A stretch of 28,782 nucleotides of DNA, taken from the NCBI GenBank assembly GCA_009746045.1, contig RPFO01000285.1, positions 1 through 28,782 of the forward strand, given 5' to 3'. Both the position numbers and the translations under genes were made by a program. This document shows, piece after piece, positions 1 to 9,498 of this stretch (positions are counted from its first letter, which is position 1; each line of letters starts with the position of its first letter). A model generated the notes under the pieces. The model was not told where the DNA came from. It did not search any database and worked only from the letters and a program-made list of their open reading frames with translations. The stretch is from Mesostigma viride (taxonomy: Eukaryota > Streptophyta > Mesostigmatophyceae > Mesostigmatales > Mesostigmataceae).

Positions 1-970
1 GGTGGAACTGCACGTAGGTAGGGGTTATCGTTGTCTTGTTGGCCTTTCTCCCACTAAAATGGGAGAGCCCTAATTCATATGCTAGCAAGGCAAGGTAACC
101 ATGGTAAGAAGCCTTGGCAAGCAGCATGTATGATAATTCTGCTTTCTCTGTGGACTGTCTGTTGTTACCCTTGTTGGGCGATTAGTGGATATGGCTTTCT
201 AGGGTGTGTTTGAGCTTGGTTTTGGGATGATGCCCACACCATAAACCTGGAATATGCTTTACAAGTGTTGGCTAGGCATGTAGAGCTACCTGCCTCATTG
301 TTGTGCACACACGCAACAGGGTACCCGTGTCGAGGTAAGGCAAGGGCACATGACGTGCCCAGCCACCTCCTTGTACATTGTGGTCGAATTGGGCATGGTC
401 AGGAGCCTTTTGGATGGCATAGGAAGTGTTAGTGTGCTTAATACTCACTAATGCCTTCCTTAGCGTCTGCACAGGTGGCCAACTGCCAAAATTAATAACT
501 GCTACAGCTGAGCTCAGAATGCCACCAAACTTTGACAGTGCCTTCTATGGTCATGACAAAATTTGACTTGTGCTTTTCATGCCTAATTGATGTGTTATGT
601 GTGTGTATGGGGACGCCCCGCCTAAAAAAGCGTATTTTTGGCCCAAAAATTAATAACTCATAGGGATGTGCTGATTTTGTTGATCCAATTAGGTAGAAAC
701 CATGTCCCATGACATTTTTATATGGGTTGTGCTTTTTTCATGCAACTGGTTCTCCCACTGTTCTGGGCAAGATGTGCCCCGGACAGCGTTTTTTCTATTT
801 TTAGCACATAGCCGGTGTATGGCTGGGGGTAGTACCCCCAACAAGTGGTGGTATGCATGCCCAAACATCATGTTTATGGTCCCCAAACATCATTCAGTGG
901 TTGTCAGTTGCATTTCTGTAGTTATTAGGGGGCTTCTGTAGTTTTGATACATTTCCATGGGACCCTCCCC
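1..970. mobile_element. F: right end of a TTAA-target terminal-repeat element (partial)
   Basis: The right terminus reads CCTCCCC followed by TTAA at 971-974. On the opposite strand it therefore begins GGGGAGG, like the left end of element G at 19888. About 175 bp inside the terminus is a block around 785-835 containing TTTCTATTTTTAGC and then CCGGTG. The same block lies about 168 bp inside G's left end, in inverted orientation. This supports a second, diverged copy of the same family. The 5' part of the window (1-700) has no recognisable gene; the open frames there are short and lack any motif I know. The other end of this copy is not visible, so its length is unknown. The assignment of 700-970 is reasonably firm and that of 1-700 is inference. 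Confidence 0.55.
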
Positions 971-974
971 TTAA

Positions 975-2045
975 GTTGCGGCGCCAAGTTTTAGGGGGCG
1001 ATCGCAACTTAATGCGGGAATAACTGTACAACTTTATGTACCCCCCCCCCCCCACGTTTAAGATTCCCAGGTTTAAGATCTCGAGACCGTGGATTTAGGA
1101 ATTTCAGGTTTAAGATCGCAGGGCTGGTTTTGGGCAAAAGATCTTACTGTAAAGTGGGTAACAAATAGCTGGTCAACATATATACTAAAATTTGTAAACG
1201 CAGCCTTGGACAATTTTAGCTAACACTCTTTCGAACGGCTTTCGGCTCCAGCCACTCAGCGGCGCGACTTACAGTCCGCTTGACGAATGAGCTGCACGAA
1301 ATTTCGTTGCGACCAATCACGAAAAGGTCAAACCACGGCGTCCATATTATCAGGGTTTTTGTGCGTTACATCCAGATGAGCCATTTGGCAGAGGTCCGTA
1401 TGCCCAGATTGCGGCAGGAGCCCAACTCTGCGATGTCCTGTGTTTGCGAGCTCCAGATATAACTGTCGCAAACTTTTGGGCTGTTGGACCAAACTTTGTT
1501 CTCCCGAACCAGTTACAAACGCGCAGGAAGCTCACACGTGGATTTTCGTCTGCTCCACCGCCTGTAAGCGGGTCTGAGGGCAACCCATGGTCGGCCGATG
1601 TTACAGTATGCACGTCTTGCACAAAGACCCATGTCACGTAATTGTACCGCGTAAATAATTGACCTCCGACGTAGTTGACGTAACGTAAATTGGTCTGGCG
1701 GTCCAGGGCAGACCCCACAGTGAATATAAAATACGTAGGTCGGCCAGGTCGGGCAGGTAATTGCGCCATAGCCAAGGAAATACCTCGTGCATCATAGAGT
1801 TGTCACGTGACTTTTGTGAAAATTTCTTACCGTTTAGCGCGCGCATACGGATATGGCTGTCAACGTGCCATTGTGGTCGAAACGTTGGGTTCCGCAGCTT
1901 GAAATGGGTCAGATGATGACCCCTGAACGACGATGCGTTATTCTGGTACGTCAAGTATTATCAGATTCAGGGAATCGGGAAGCTACGCAGTGGTTATTAC
2001 CTCTGCCTTGGTCGTCACCATCAGACGAGACGTCCCAGTTGGTAC
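975..2045. other. Gene-free flank between element F and the LTR of element A
   Basis: No gene is supportable here. The stretch holds a run of 13 C at 1041-1053 and three copies of a GTTTAAGAT word between about 1057 and 1120. Short frames on both strands overlap one another with no family motif. This is presumably the sequence flanking the left side of element A, possibly old transposon debris. Confidence 0.4.
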
Positions 2046-2744
2046 AGTTAACGTTCCTAGCAAACGCAATGTGAAGGATATGGTTGCAATGCAGCAATGT
2101 GTGAATATGGTTGGAAACGGAGCTTTGTTAAAATTGGATAATGTTACAGCGCTCACACACTTGAGGCTTGTACACGCGTTTGCCAAGTCAAGGCAACACA
2201 CGTGAGGCGGGCTCGCAAGAGATGCCCAATTGGCACTGGCCTAATTCTTTATATACTTGTGCACTGTGCTTGCTATAGTCCTGAGCAGCCTAGGAGGCCT
2301 GCTCAGTATAACACCCCGGTACAGTATTCACTACCTGTACAGCGCCCAGTTCCTATACAGTAGGTCTGCCATACAGGCACAGTGACCACAGAGTACAGTC
2401 ACCACAGTGATTATTGCATCTGCACCTAGAAGTCCAGGACTAGGCCTGCGGTACCAACAGACCACAGGTTAAGGTTCCTATTTCCTGCGTACGACGTATT
2501 AATCCAATACCGTCGTAGGTACAGCACCTAATTCCTGTCAGCCCAGGAATTACTGTCGACCCCATATGTCGTCGGCAAATATTCACGTCTGACTTAGAAG
2601 AACAGCCGGCTCGCGCTCGCGCGCGACCGGGAAGTCGGAACGCCATAACTTTCTTGATACTTGTCGGAATGAACTCGTTCCGGTGCCGCTGGAATCGCAG
2701 AGAAATGCCGAATCAGGATCACGCCAATGCGCTTGGCGTTAACT
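2046..2744 (-). repeat. 3' LTR of retrotransposon A (outer end uncertain)
   Basis: Read on the minus strand the LTR begins AGTTAACGCC at 2744, directly after a purine tract. Its first 120 bases align by eye with the LTR starts of B (5742) and C (27124), including an AAG-ATATCAAG-like block and CCGACTTCCCGG against CCCGAAG. It also starts with a short hairpin, ACGCCAA/TTGGCGT at 2721-2739. A TATATAAAG box lies at 2247-2255 on the minus strand and could be the promoter. The outer end is a guess: a TAACT on the minus strand ends at 2046, mirroring the CTAACT end of B, but it could lie anywhere down to about 2230. Confidence 0.6.
2247..2255 (-). promoter_or_regulatory. TATA-like box in LTR A
   Basis: The minus strand reads TATATAAAG within the LTR, in the distal third where the U3/R boundary of an LTR is expected. 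It is a plausible core promoter of element A, based on motif and position only. Confidence 0.35.
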
Positions 2745-2767
2745 CCAATCCTTTCTTTTCTTGAGCT
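2745..2767 (-). other. Polypurine tract of retrotransposon A
   Basis: On the minus strand this reads AGCTC, an A/G run (AAGAAAAGAAAGGA), then TTGG, and abuts the LTR start AGTTAA. The matching site of element B (22970-22991) reads CTCC, AAAAGAAGAAAGGG, TTGG, then AGTTAG. The same arrangement in two diverged elements marks the plus-strand priming site and fixes both LTR boundaries. Confidence 0.8.
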
Positions 2768-3488
2768 GTAGCAGCTCACACAAGTCTACATACAAACACA
2801 CACAATGGGTACTGGACATCCTTCCCGACTACAAGTCACAACCGCTGGGCATGACAGTCAGCTTGGATTCCTTATTATATGTACATAGCACCCATACTGG
2901 CTCAGGAGCACAAACAAATTACAATGAGTCCCTATCCCTTCACGGAGGCTCGTTGTGTTACCCATGTACAAGAGGTTGGCCAACTGTGGCAGCCCATAGG
3001 TGTTCAGTTAAGAACTTGAGAAGTATGTACAACCTTCAGGACCTTAGGCGAAACCCCACAGATCACCCACAACAGCTCATCAGAAAACATTGCTGACCCC
3101 CAGACGGGAGTCGGCGCCGGTCTGCTGCCCCTTATCGAACCAGACACAACATCTACGCGAAGCACATGCAAAACACAAGCTCCCATACTCGTTCCAACCG
3201 TGGAAAATCAGGGGACCTGTCGCCACTCACCAGCATGGTGGATGGGTCAGCCAGTCCGTGAAACTCCGCCTTAAGACGGCACCAGGGAATCGAACCCCGC
3301 CCACAAACCACAGATCTGGGGAAACCTCAGACTGAGATGAAAACCCCAGATAGACATCTCTCCATCAGAGACAATGTCAGACATTCCCACACCAGAGACA
3401 TGTCTCACCCCTCAAGGTGTGCTCAGGATTATGTACAATCAAGCTCCCAGCCTGATATCCAGAGACTTAAGCACCCAGCTCTCAGCTT
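2768..3488 (-). other. 3' untranslated region of retrotransposon A, with a T-arm-like motif
   Basis: This 720-bp stretch between the RNase H end and the purine tract has no convincing ORF. Its one recognisable element is GGGGTTCGATTCCC on the minus strand at 3285-3298, a perfect RNA polymerase III B-box / tRNA T-arm word (GGTTCGATTCC) with a short CCC/GGG stem. Element B has the near-identical GGGGTTCAATTCCC at 22471-22484. The two motifs lie about 540 and 510 bp upstream of their 3' LTRs. No convincing A box or full tRNA fold was found. Confidence 0.55.
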
Positions 3489-5135
3489 TTAGACAGATAG
3501 ACCGACTTGACAGTCAGCATTCATGAGCTTCCTCAGTACATTGTACTGGGCTGGGGCCTTATGTGGCAGCTTTGTCAATGCATCAGCAGGGTTCTCCTCG
3601 CCAGGGATATGCTTCAAGTCAACCAAACTGGCCAACTCCTTCAGCAACAAATAATCCAGGTCCCGGCTTCTGGCCAGCTGCTTGTGAACAAACTGGACCA
3701 TACCATGCTGTCTGTTAGCAACAACGTCTCCATCTGCAAGGTCCAAGGGGTAACTGAAGCCAGCTCCAGCATTAACTCCTTTATGTACAGGCTGGACTGG
3801 ATCCCCTCGCATATGGCCCTGCATTCTGCCACATCTGAACTGATACAGACCCTCTTCTGCAGTCTGCTGTACCAGCTGAACAAACTTGCCCTGCTCTGAT
3901 AAAAAGCAAAAGAGCAGCAGATCTCCCCCTGACCTTGGTAACCTGGCGAGCATCCATGGAACTGTCAACAAAGATCTCCAAGGTGATAGGCTGGGCAAAG
4001 TCAATCCCAGACAAAATCAGATCAGGGGTACTCTCCACCAACCGGGCTATGACTCGAGGCTTCTCATCCTCAAGCACCTCATCAGGCATTCTGCTATGGA
4101 CCATCAAAGACGGACCACAGATGCTGGCAAACCAGGCCCACATGCCTCTCAACTCAGGTCCTGCAGCCTGGGTGATCTTCTCTGGCAAGGCCTTCACAAT
4201 GGTCTGTTTATAATCTCCTCCAGCCTGAAGCCTGATACTCCACTCCCCGTCCCTCCTGAACAGGGTAGCCTGCATTCCACAGAACACTACAGGCTTGTTG
4301 GGCTCCTGCCATAGCTCCTTGCCCAGTGAAAACTTGCCACTGATGACAGGAATAAACTTCTTCAGCCAGGTCGTGGGGGCTAGCAAATGCAGATCATCTC
4401 CATGCAAACTAGCATACACTGGCAGACCCTCCCATTGGGCCAGCAGCAAACAGGGATCAACTGAAGACACTCTCAAGCCACACTCACTGATCAGAGCTTC
4501 CTGCAGCGTGAGTCTCCAGATGATTGGGCTCGACCTGAGTCCTTCCAGGCCCTTCAGAATAACCAGGAATTGTTGATGCAGCTCCAGCTTCCAGATGGCA
4601 GGCACCTCAACACAGTAAGGCTCATCCTGCTTCCACACCCTCCTGGCCACTTCTGGATCAGATTTTAAAAATGCCCTCTTGAAGTCCAGCAGCACTGATG
4701 ACATAGCTGCTCCCCTGTTCAGCAACCCCACGTAGAGACATAGCAAAATTCTCCATGTGTCGTGTAGCATCCCTGGCGTGTACAGCTCCTCTCCTGGCAG
4801 ACTCCCCGTGCCGTGATACTCATTCAGGACAGGCCTGACATGGGGCACTGATACCTCATCCACAACCTTCCTCTTCAGCACAAATCTCAAAGCAAGCTTC
4901 CTTGATGCTGGGGGACGTCTGTCTGTTGGTGCAGCACACTCAAACTGCAACCACTCCTCCAATGCCTTGGAGAAGGCGAGCTTCCAAGCCTCAAACAAAG
5001 TAGGCGAGCTCATCTCTTGGACCAGCTGGTCATATGTCAAAGGAGAGTGTGCAGCAAGGCTCCTGTGAGTTATGCCAATACTGCTGGGGTGCAACACAGC
5101 TGGAATCACCAAACTGGCTGCTGGGGCACCTCCCC
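3489..5135 (-). pseudogene. Copia-like reverse transcriptase-RNase H of element A (frameshifted)
   Basis: This segment would copy element RNA into DNA. Counting from the first codon at 5112, the RT palm shows LDFKRAFL (residues 142-149, catalytic Asp143), LKGLEGLRSSPIIW (about 187-199, the counterpart of the Copia LYGLKQSPR-W block) and SLHGDDLHL (about 235-243) in place of the usual YVDD. RNase H follows with FVDSSMD (379-385), then DVAECRA, TDS and NPADALTK, an order typical of Copia RNase H. The frame changes twice, near 3890 and near 3725, so RNase H is spread over three frames and the copy is defective. The RT frame lies -1 relative to the protease frame and overlaps its end. Downstream are a 720-bp untranslated stretch and the 3' LTR. 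Family assignment is secure; activity is excluded. Confidence 0.9.
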
Positions 5136-5741
5136 TTCATCCCATTTTACACCCTTGACCGGCTTGACCCTGCACCTAATTGGAAATGTTGTCCTGAAAT
5201 TTTCTAGGGGAATCATCCCCCAGCCATCTCTTTTCAGAGCTGTAGCTCTGATAGAAATCCCAGGATTGCCCAGAAAATTCTGACCCAAAATCACAGGGCC
5301 ATCATAGTCCTCTAGGACAAGGAAGGTCACATCCACACCCATGACAGGGGCAGTAACCTCTCCCAACACCCTTAGATGCGTCCTACCACTGAAATCAGAC
5401 ACCCAGGGGCAACTTGGTTCTCCGACCAGCAGTTCTCCTGTATGCTGAGGTCCCATGACAGAAACCTGTGCATTGGTATCTATCTCCATGGCAGCTACCT
5501 CAGGTTCATCCAACTGGACAAGCTTGGACACCTTCGGCTCCTTCTTGGCTCTTTGCAAAGCCTGTACAATATCTGATAGACGCACACCCCTAGGCCTGGT
5601 GTCGGGCCGTTCCGGAGGTGCAGCCTGTCCGCCTGCTTGCCCAACCACCGTATGTGAAGGTACCCCAGGGGCCGGGCCAGGGTCACCCTGAGGGCTCGAT
5701 ACAGCTGTAGCACCCTGATCAGGAAGCTCCACGTCACCCCC
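5106..5741 (-). pseudogene. Retropepsin-like protease of element A (5' end cut off by insertion of B)
   Basis: This segment encodes a linker with the block RLSDIVQALQRAKK and PKVSKLV, then the protease-like core MEIDTNAQVSVM, a middle with DFSGRTHLRVLGEV, and VILGQNFL. Retropepsins carry Asp-Thr/Ser-Gly and a later ILG-x-(D/N)-FL. The layout fits, but Gly is replaced by Asn in the first motif, as also in element B (VDTNSQVSV). The protein-coding frame runs to a TGA at 5106. On the 5' side it is broken at 5741 by element B. Joining 5736 to 23641 across B continues the same frame into the integrase C-terminus. So in this element the protease follows the integrase. Whether a DTN protease is catalytic is unknown. 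Confidence 0.75.
5737..5741. repeat. Left target-site duplication of element B (CCCCC)
   Basis: CCCCC directly precedes the 5' LTR and recurs after the 3' LTR at 23636-23640. Collapsing the two copies restores the reading frame of element A, so this is a true 5-bp duplication rather than chance base composition. Confidence 0.85.
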
Positions 5742-6385
5742 AGTTAGCATTTTGGGCAACCAATATGCTAAGTGGATGCAGTTTGGAAAGACCTTTCCAA
5801 CGCCGTGCTAACCGCCTGAAACAGACAAGGGACAAGAAAGATATCAAGTCCCGAAGTCCTAGCCATCCATGGCCGACTAGGGTGCAGTCCTCTGACATAG
5901 TGGACAGGACACGTGGCAGGCCGTGCCTGCACAGGCTTAGCCTGATTATCACGTGACTGTGGTCCACATAGATCAGAGGAGCAGCAGCCTGTGACTGGTG
6001 GAATACTGGAGCTGGCACAGGTCTGCAAGGATACTAGGCCTTGCAGGCTTGTGACAGGTCCTGTACTTCCTAGGTTGCAGAGTCTAGGCAAATCCAGTTC
6101 GTCCTGGCTCTGCACTGATGCCAGTGGACGTTGAGGATTTGCTTGCACGCCTGCACGTGCCTCGTCACGCCGATGGGAACGAGGAACAACGCAAAGGATA
6201 TAGCTTGGTCATGGGGGATGACCAGCTATCTCGGAAAGCACGAACCGTGGGTGCCACCTTGGTCGTGGAAGTGCCCATTGTGGTCGTGGCCTGGTGAACA
6301 GATTTAAGGTTGCTGCCTTGCAACATTGGCTAAGACGCGCTGTGAAAGACCAAGAGCTCACATACGTTGGGAGCTCTTTCTAACT
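5742..6385 (+). repeat. 5' LTR of retrotransposon B (644 bp)
   Basis: The sequence is repeated at 22992-23635 with the same length and two substitutions (5801 C/T and 5869 A/G). The termini are AGTTAG and CTAACT, a 6-bp inverted repeat instead of the common TG/CA. A hairpin with stem TTAGCAT...ATGCTAA starts at the third base. A weak TATA-like ATTTAAGG lies at 6302-6309. The LTR is flanked on the left by CCCCC and followed by the leader and ORF1. Confidence 0.95.
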
Positions 6386-6410
6386 CGTATTATTGTCTCC
6401 TTACTTCTTC

Positions 6411-6584
6411 ATGTCCAACGTGCCGAGGGAACAGGCCATTGAGCCTTCGCAAAGCCAGAGCTCGCAGCCGCAGCTTCGGGTAGGAGCCCCGGAGCGATCG
6501 CGACCTTTTCATCCCTACGCTCATCCGAGCACCGCATCAACCTTCGTCCAGGCGGCGTACCTGGCAAGGGGGCTGGCGAAGAAA
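6411..6584 (+). pseudogene. ORF1 of element B, N-terminal part (split by element D)
   Basis: An ATG at 6411, 26 bp after the LTR, opens a frame beginning MSNVPREQAIEPSQSQSS and rich in Ser, Gln and Pro. It stays open to the lysine codons at 6579-6584, where element D begins. The frame resumes at 13693 in the same codon phase after the AAA duplication. The product is an uncharacterised protein encoded upstream of gag. Element C has a related protein starting at 27707, though the N-termini are hard to align. No catalytic motif is visible. The 5' location is unusual, since Copia elements normally start with gag. Confidence 0.6.
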
Positions 6585-6613
6585 GGGCTGGTTTTTTTTA
6601 GTATGTTAAAATC
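6585..6613 (+). repeat. Left terminal inverted repeat of element D
   Basis: The 29 bases start GGGCTGG and end TTAAAATC. They are the inverse of 13665-13692 apart from one T. A further imperfect match follows (TTTATTAAAAAT near 6620-6633), resembling the small palindrome just inside the right end. Confidence 0.85.
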
Positions 6614-6718
6614 TGAACCGTTTATTAAAAATTTATCAAGATGCGACATTTCCCATGCTTTTGGCCACCTAAACCACCTGCCACATGCCCTGGAACTGTG
6701 CCCTAGTGATGCTCTAAT

Positions 6719-6957
6719 ATGCCCCATGCCCCATGGCTCATGCCCCATCATGCCCCATGCCCCATGCCCTTCTACAGCATGTTCGATGCTCCATGCCACA
6801 CATGCCACGAACCGCAAGCCAACTGTCAAACATCGTTGCTCCCATTCCCCCATACCCCATGCCCCATGCCCCATGCCCCATGTGCCCAAAACCAAGCCCC
6901 CATGCCCGGCCATATATATGGCCTGATTGCTACATGCTCCATGCCCCATGCACCAGT
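6719..6957. repeat. CCCCATG heptamer minisatellite, interrupted
   Basis: Clusters of CCCCATG in head-to-tail copies occur near 6720-6770, 6847-6885 and 6935-6950, separated by diverged sequence. Frames run through it on both strands because a 7-bp repeat cycles codons, so those frames are not genes. Confidence 0.75.
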
Positions 6958-6960
6958 TAA

Positions 6961-7365
6961 GTGCCCTGGCACATCCCATGCCATATTACAATGCGCGTGA
7001 TTTTCATCAATGATGTGTGTGTGCTTCTTGTGCCTACTTGCCTGTGTTATGACCATGCCAATGCAGTTTGAAGTCACAACAACTACTGATCAAGGAGCTG
7101 CAGTCCAAGTATATTGCATGAGGGACCCAGCACAAGAACCTTTATGATGTCAAGTGCAGCTGGGCACTGTCAAGACGAAATGGCAGCCAGCTTACATGCT
7201 GACTCTCTTGGCCATCACATTTTTCGCAAGCCCAATACCTTGTCATCCTGCTATGTCCAAGGTAGCCACTAAAAGCCAGCCACATTGGCAAGAAAGTTGT
7301 CTCCACCGATAGGTCACTGTACCTTGGTCACTGGTCAGCCTCTAACAAAAGGATGGCAGCACCTA
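6961..7365. other. Gene-free stretch in element D
   Basis: Nothing recognisable lies between the CCCCATG minisatellite and the stop codon of the minus-strand gene. It may be that gene's 3' untranslated region, but no polyadenylation signal stands out. Confidence 0.4.
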
Positions 7366-8335
7366 CTATTGCATGTGACACCCGCTAGGTTGCCCATAGA
7401 TGCTGCCGTTGAACTGGTACGGCAACCCGCGCCCCGCGCTGGCATTGCCATGGTACGCCGACAGTGGCAGAGCGCCATGGGACTCAGTACGGCTGTTAGG
7501 TACTAGGAGGCATGCAAAGCGATCCATCGTGTCTGCCAGCCCGTGCATGGCTAGCTGTACACCATGGTCAGCTGCCATGCCTGAATGGTTGAGAACACCG
7601 CGGTCGCTCATGCTTCTGACTGCTGATGTATCGCCCATGCCGATGCCCAGCAACCCATAGTTTCGCTGCAACTGCGGCTGAACAGGCTGCAACATCTGGT
7701 GCAAGAACTGCTGCTGCTGCTCCCGCGGCTGCTGCTCCACTAGATGCCACATCTGTTGCAAAAACTGCAACCTCGTTTGCGGCTGCAGCTGCGGTTGTGG
7801 CTGCTGTGGCGGAGGCGGTGGCGGCGGGGGTGGCACCGGCTGCAAGTGCGGCTGCGGCTCCAACATGTCCAACAGCTGCTGCAGGATCGGCTGACTTGTT
7901 TGCGATGGCTGTGGTGATGGTGATGGCGGCAGAGGCTGCTGCCGTTGCAGCAGTGGCCACGGCAGTGACGGCAGCGACTGCGGCTGCTGCGACGGCAGCG
8001 ACTGCGGCTGCTGCGACGGCAGCGACTGCGGCTGCTGCGACGGCAGCGACTGCGGCTGCTGCGACTCCTCCCCGCGCTTACGTAGCTGCGCCACCTCTTC
8101 CTCCAACTTGCGCCGCTCTTGCTCCAACTTGCGCCGCTCTTCCTCCATCTTGCGCCGCTCTTCCTCCATCTTGCGCCGCTCTCCAGCTGCATTTTCCAGC
8201 TCCTTAGTGTACTGCTGCAGCTTGTTGTCAGATGCGCGCTGCACGCTTTGCCTGGTCGCCAGTGGCTGTGCTTCTTGGTGTGCAAGCATGGTTTCATCGT
8301 CGGTGTCTGTAATCATCATGTCCGCACCATGACTG
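7366..8335 (-). CDS. C-terminal region of the element D minus-strand gene: coiled coil and Gln/Pro-rich protein
   Basis: The frame ends at 7366. From about 8335 it reads an acidic patch (MMITDTDDE), then a charged heptad-like block with repeats of ERRKMEE and ERRKLEQ (a likely coiled coil of about 50 residues). Next come four copies of the octapeptide QQPQSLPS encoded by 24-bp repeats (about 7975-8065), long Pro and Gln runs, and a final segment ending SGCHMQ. Upstream of about 8335 the more plausible frame is another one (8294-8720), so a frameshift or small intron is needed near 8300-8345. The function is unknown. The architecture looks like a scaffold or nuclear cofactor carried by a transposon. 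The reading is supported by the strong amino-acid patterning, but low-complexity sequence can mimic genes. Confidence 0.5.
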
Positions 8336-8720
8336 GTCAATCCAATCCTCATCGTCATCCACAGACACCACAGCAACCCTGCCTTTAGCTGCCCTGGATA
8401 CGCCCTTAGCTTGGCCATTGGATGTTGGTCGAATGTTTTCCTTGCCAGCAGAAGGTGCCACCTTCCTCTTTTGTCTTGTTGCCGTGCTTGCCGCTGCCTT
8501 GGGCGCGGGTGCAGCTTTGGACCCGGCTCCCTTGGATCCCGCTGCCGTGGTTGCCGCTGCCTTGGGCGCGGCTCCAGCCCTGGTCCGGGTCGCTGCCGTA
8601 GGCTCTGCCGTGGGCGCACTCGGTTCGATGACCTTGTTTCGCTGGCTCTCTGTTTCTGTGGCCGGCATGGCCGTGATCGCTGGAGTTGGTTGGCCAGGGG
8701 TAATGGAGCTCACCGCGCAT
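8294..8720 (-). CDS. Middle region of the element D minus-strand gene: basic Ala/Lys-rich segment
   Basis: This frame contains alternating Ala/Lys/Thr stretches, a basic cluster RQKRKVAPSAGKENIRP suggestive of a nuclear localisation signal, and an acidic end SVDDDEDWIDQ. It terminates at 8294, one frame away from the coiled-coil frame that follows. It probably belongs to the same protein as the flanking exons. The splice site joining it to exon 2 was not resolved; a GTGAGC lies near 8715 and could be a donor. The exact ends are uncertain and the segment is low complexity. Confidence 0.4.
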
Positions 8721-8869
8721 GGGCCAAAGCCGCTGTTGCGGTGAGATTGTGCAGTGCGTTGTGGCACTGCTGGACCGACAAGACTTGGAGCCCACCGGTA
8801 ACCTTCATGACTGATTTGCTCCCGCGCCTCACGACTGGTGTGCATGGAGGCTCATCAGTGGCGGTGCAT

Positions 8870-9115
8870 GCAGCGCAGGTAATAGAATTCATGCCAAAGT
8901 CGCAACGTATTCTCGTCACAATGCTGACGCACCCGACTGCATGATCGATTGTCTGGCCCGACCCTGCAGTTTGTAGGTGCCAGCACGAAACCGGCATTTG
9001 GGTGCACAATAACCACGCAGCACGCTTGGTCTGACACGTAGCTGTGTGGGGCGACCACGTCACCCACACTGACTTGACAAAATTGTCCAGCAGCATTTGT
9101 CCAGGAGACCGTTCC
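8870..9115 (-). CDS. Probable exon 2 of the element D minus-strand gene
   Basis: The exon starts right after a strong acceptor (TTTTGCAG on the minus strand) and opens GTVSWTNAAGQFCQVSVGDV, with further hydrophobic and Cys-containing stretches such as CCVVIVHPNAGFVLAP. It is in phase with the upstream zinc-finger exon when the 383-bp intron is removed. The 3' end is unresolved: the frame reaches a stop at 8855, while a neighbouring frame with TATDEPPCTPVVRR looks like the continuation. A frameshift or a second splice is therefore needed near 8870-8900. The domain is not recognised. Confidence 0.5.
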
Positions 9116-9498
9116 CTGCAAAAGTCGCGGTATATGGGAAGACAAGCAATGCAATTTACATAAAAACGCAAGCACTAGTCAGCTACCATTCCCATTGAAT
9201 CACAATCAACAAGCAAGCCATAGTCTAGGTGGCTGAAGCTAAGTTCAATCCGAGTGCCTTCCTACGTCCAAGAGAAACAGATTCCCTCGCGGGGGCGTGC
9301 AAACTCAGGCATAGCGTTGAGCCCGCAGCCCTACCGCTTTGCAACCCCCCACGAGTGAAATTTTATATTTTATAGTGCCAAGCCGTGCAGGGTTTTATAT
9401 ACACACAGTGTAGAGCACTACTGTACACACAGTCTATAGCATTGTCAAGCAAGCCAATCCAAATACATGTCACAGAAACAGTTTTCCTTCAAACACAC
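9116..9498 (-). other. Probable spliceosomal intron (383 bp)
   Basis: On the minus strand the donor reads CAG|GTGTGT at 9499/9498 and the acceptor CGACTTTTGCAG|GGAACG at 9116/9115. Both flanking exons are in phase 0, so removal joins two open frames directly. Transcript data would be needed for proof. Confidence 0.6.

Noticed and set aside
1933-2205. Plus-strand 90-codon frame with a protein-like composition, plus neighbouring frames with related-looking text
   Set aside because: It lies opposite the outer part of LTR A, upstream frames contain stops, and no motif is recognisable.
3270-3360. A complete tRNA gene around the GGTTCGATTCC word
   Set aside because: No acceptor stem, D-arm or A box could be paired; only the T-arm-like part is supported.
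5742-5770. A Helitron end (hairpin followed by CTAA on the minus strand)
   Set aside because: The paired 644-bp copies, purine tract, CCCCC duplication and coding content show LTRs.
5734-6148. Minus-strand frames within the LTR of B, repeated at 22945-23398
   Set aside because: They occur only because the LTR is duplicated; no motif, and LTRs are not expected to code here.
7568-8297. Ala-rich and Ser/Arg-rich frames overlapping the Gln/Pro-rich frame
   Set aside because: They are shadows of the trinucleotide-rich repeats; the coiled coil and octapeptide pattern favour the frame ending at 7366.
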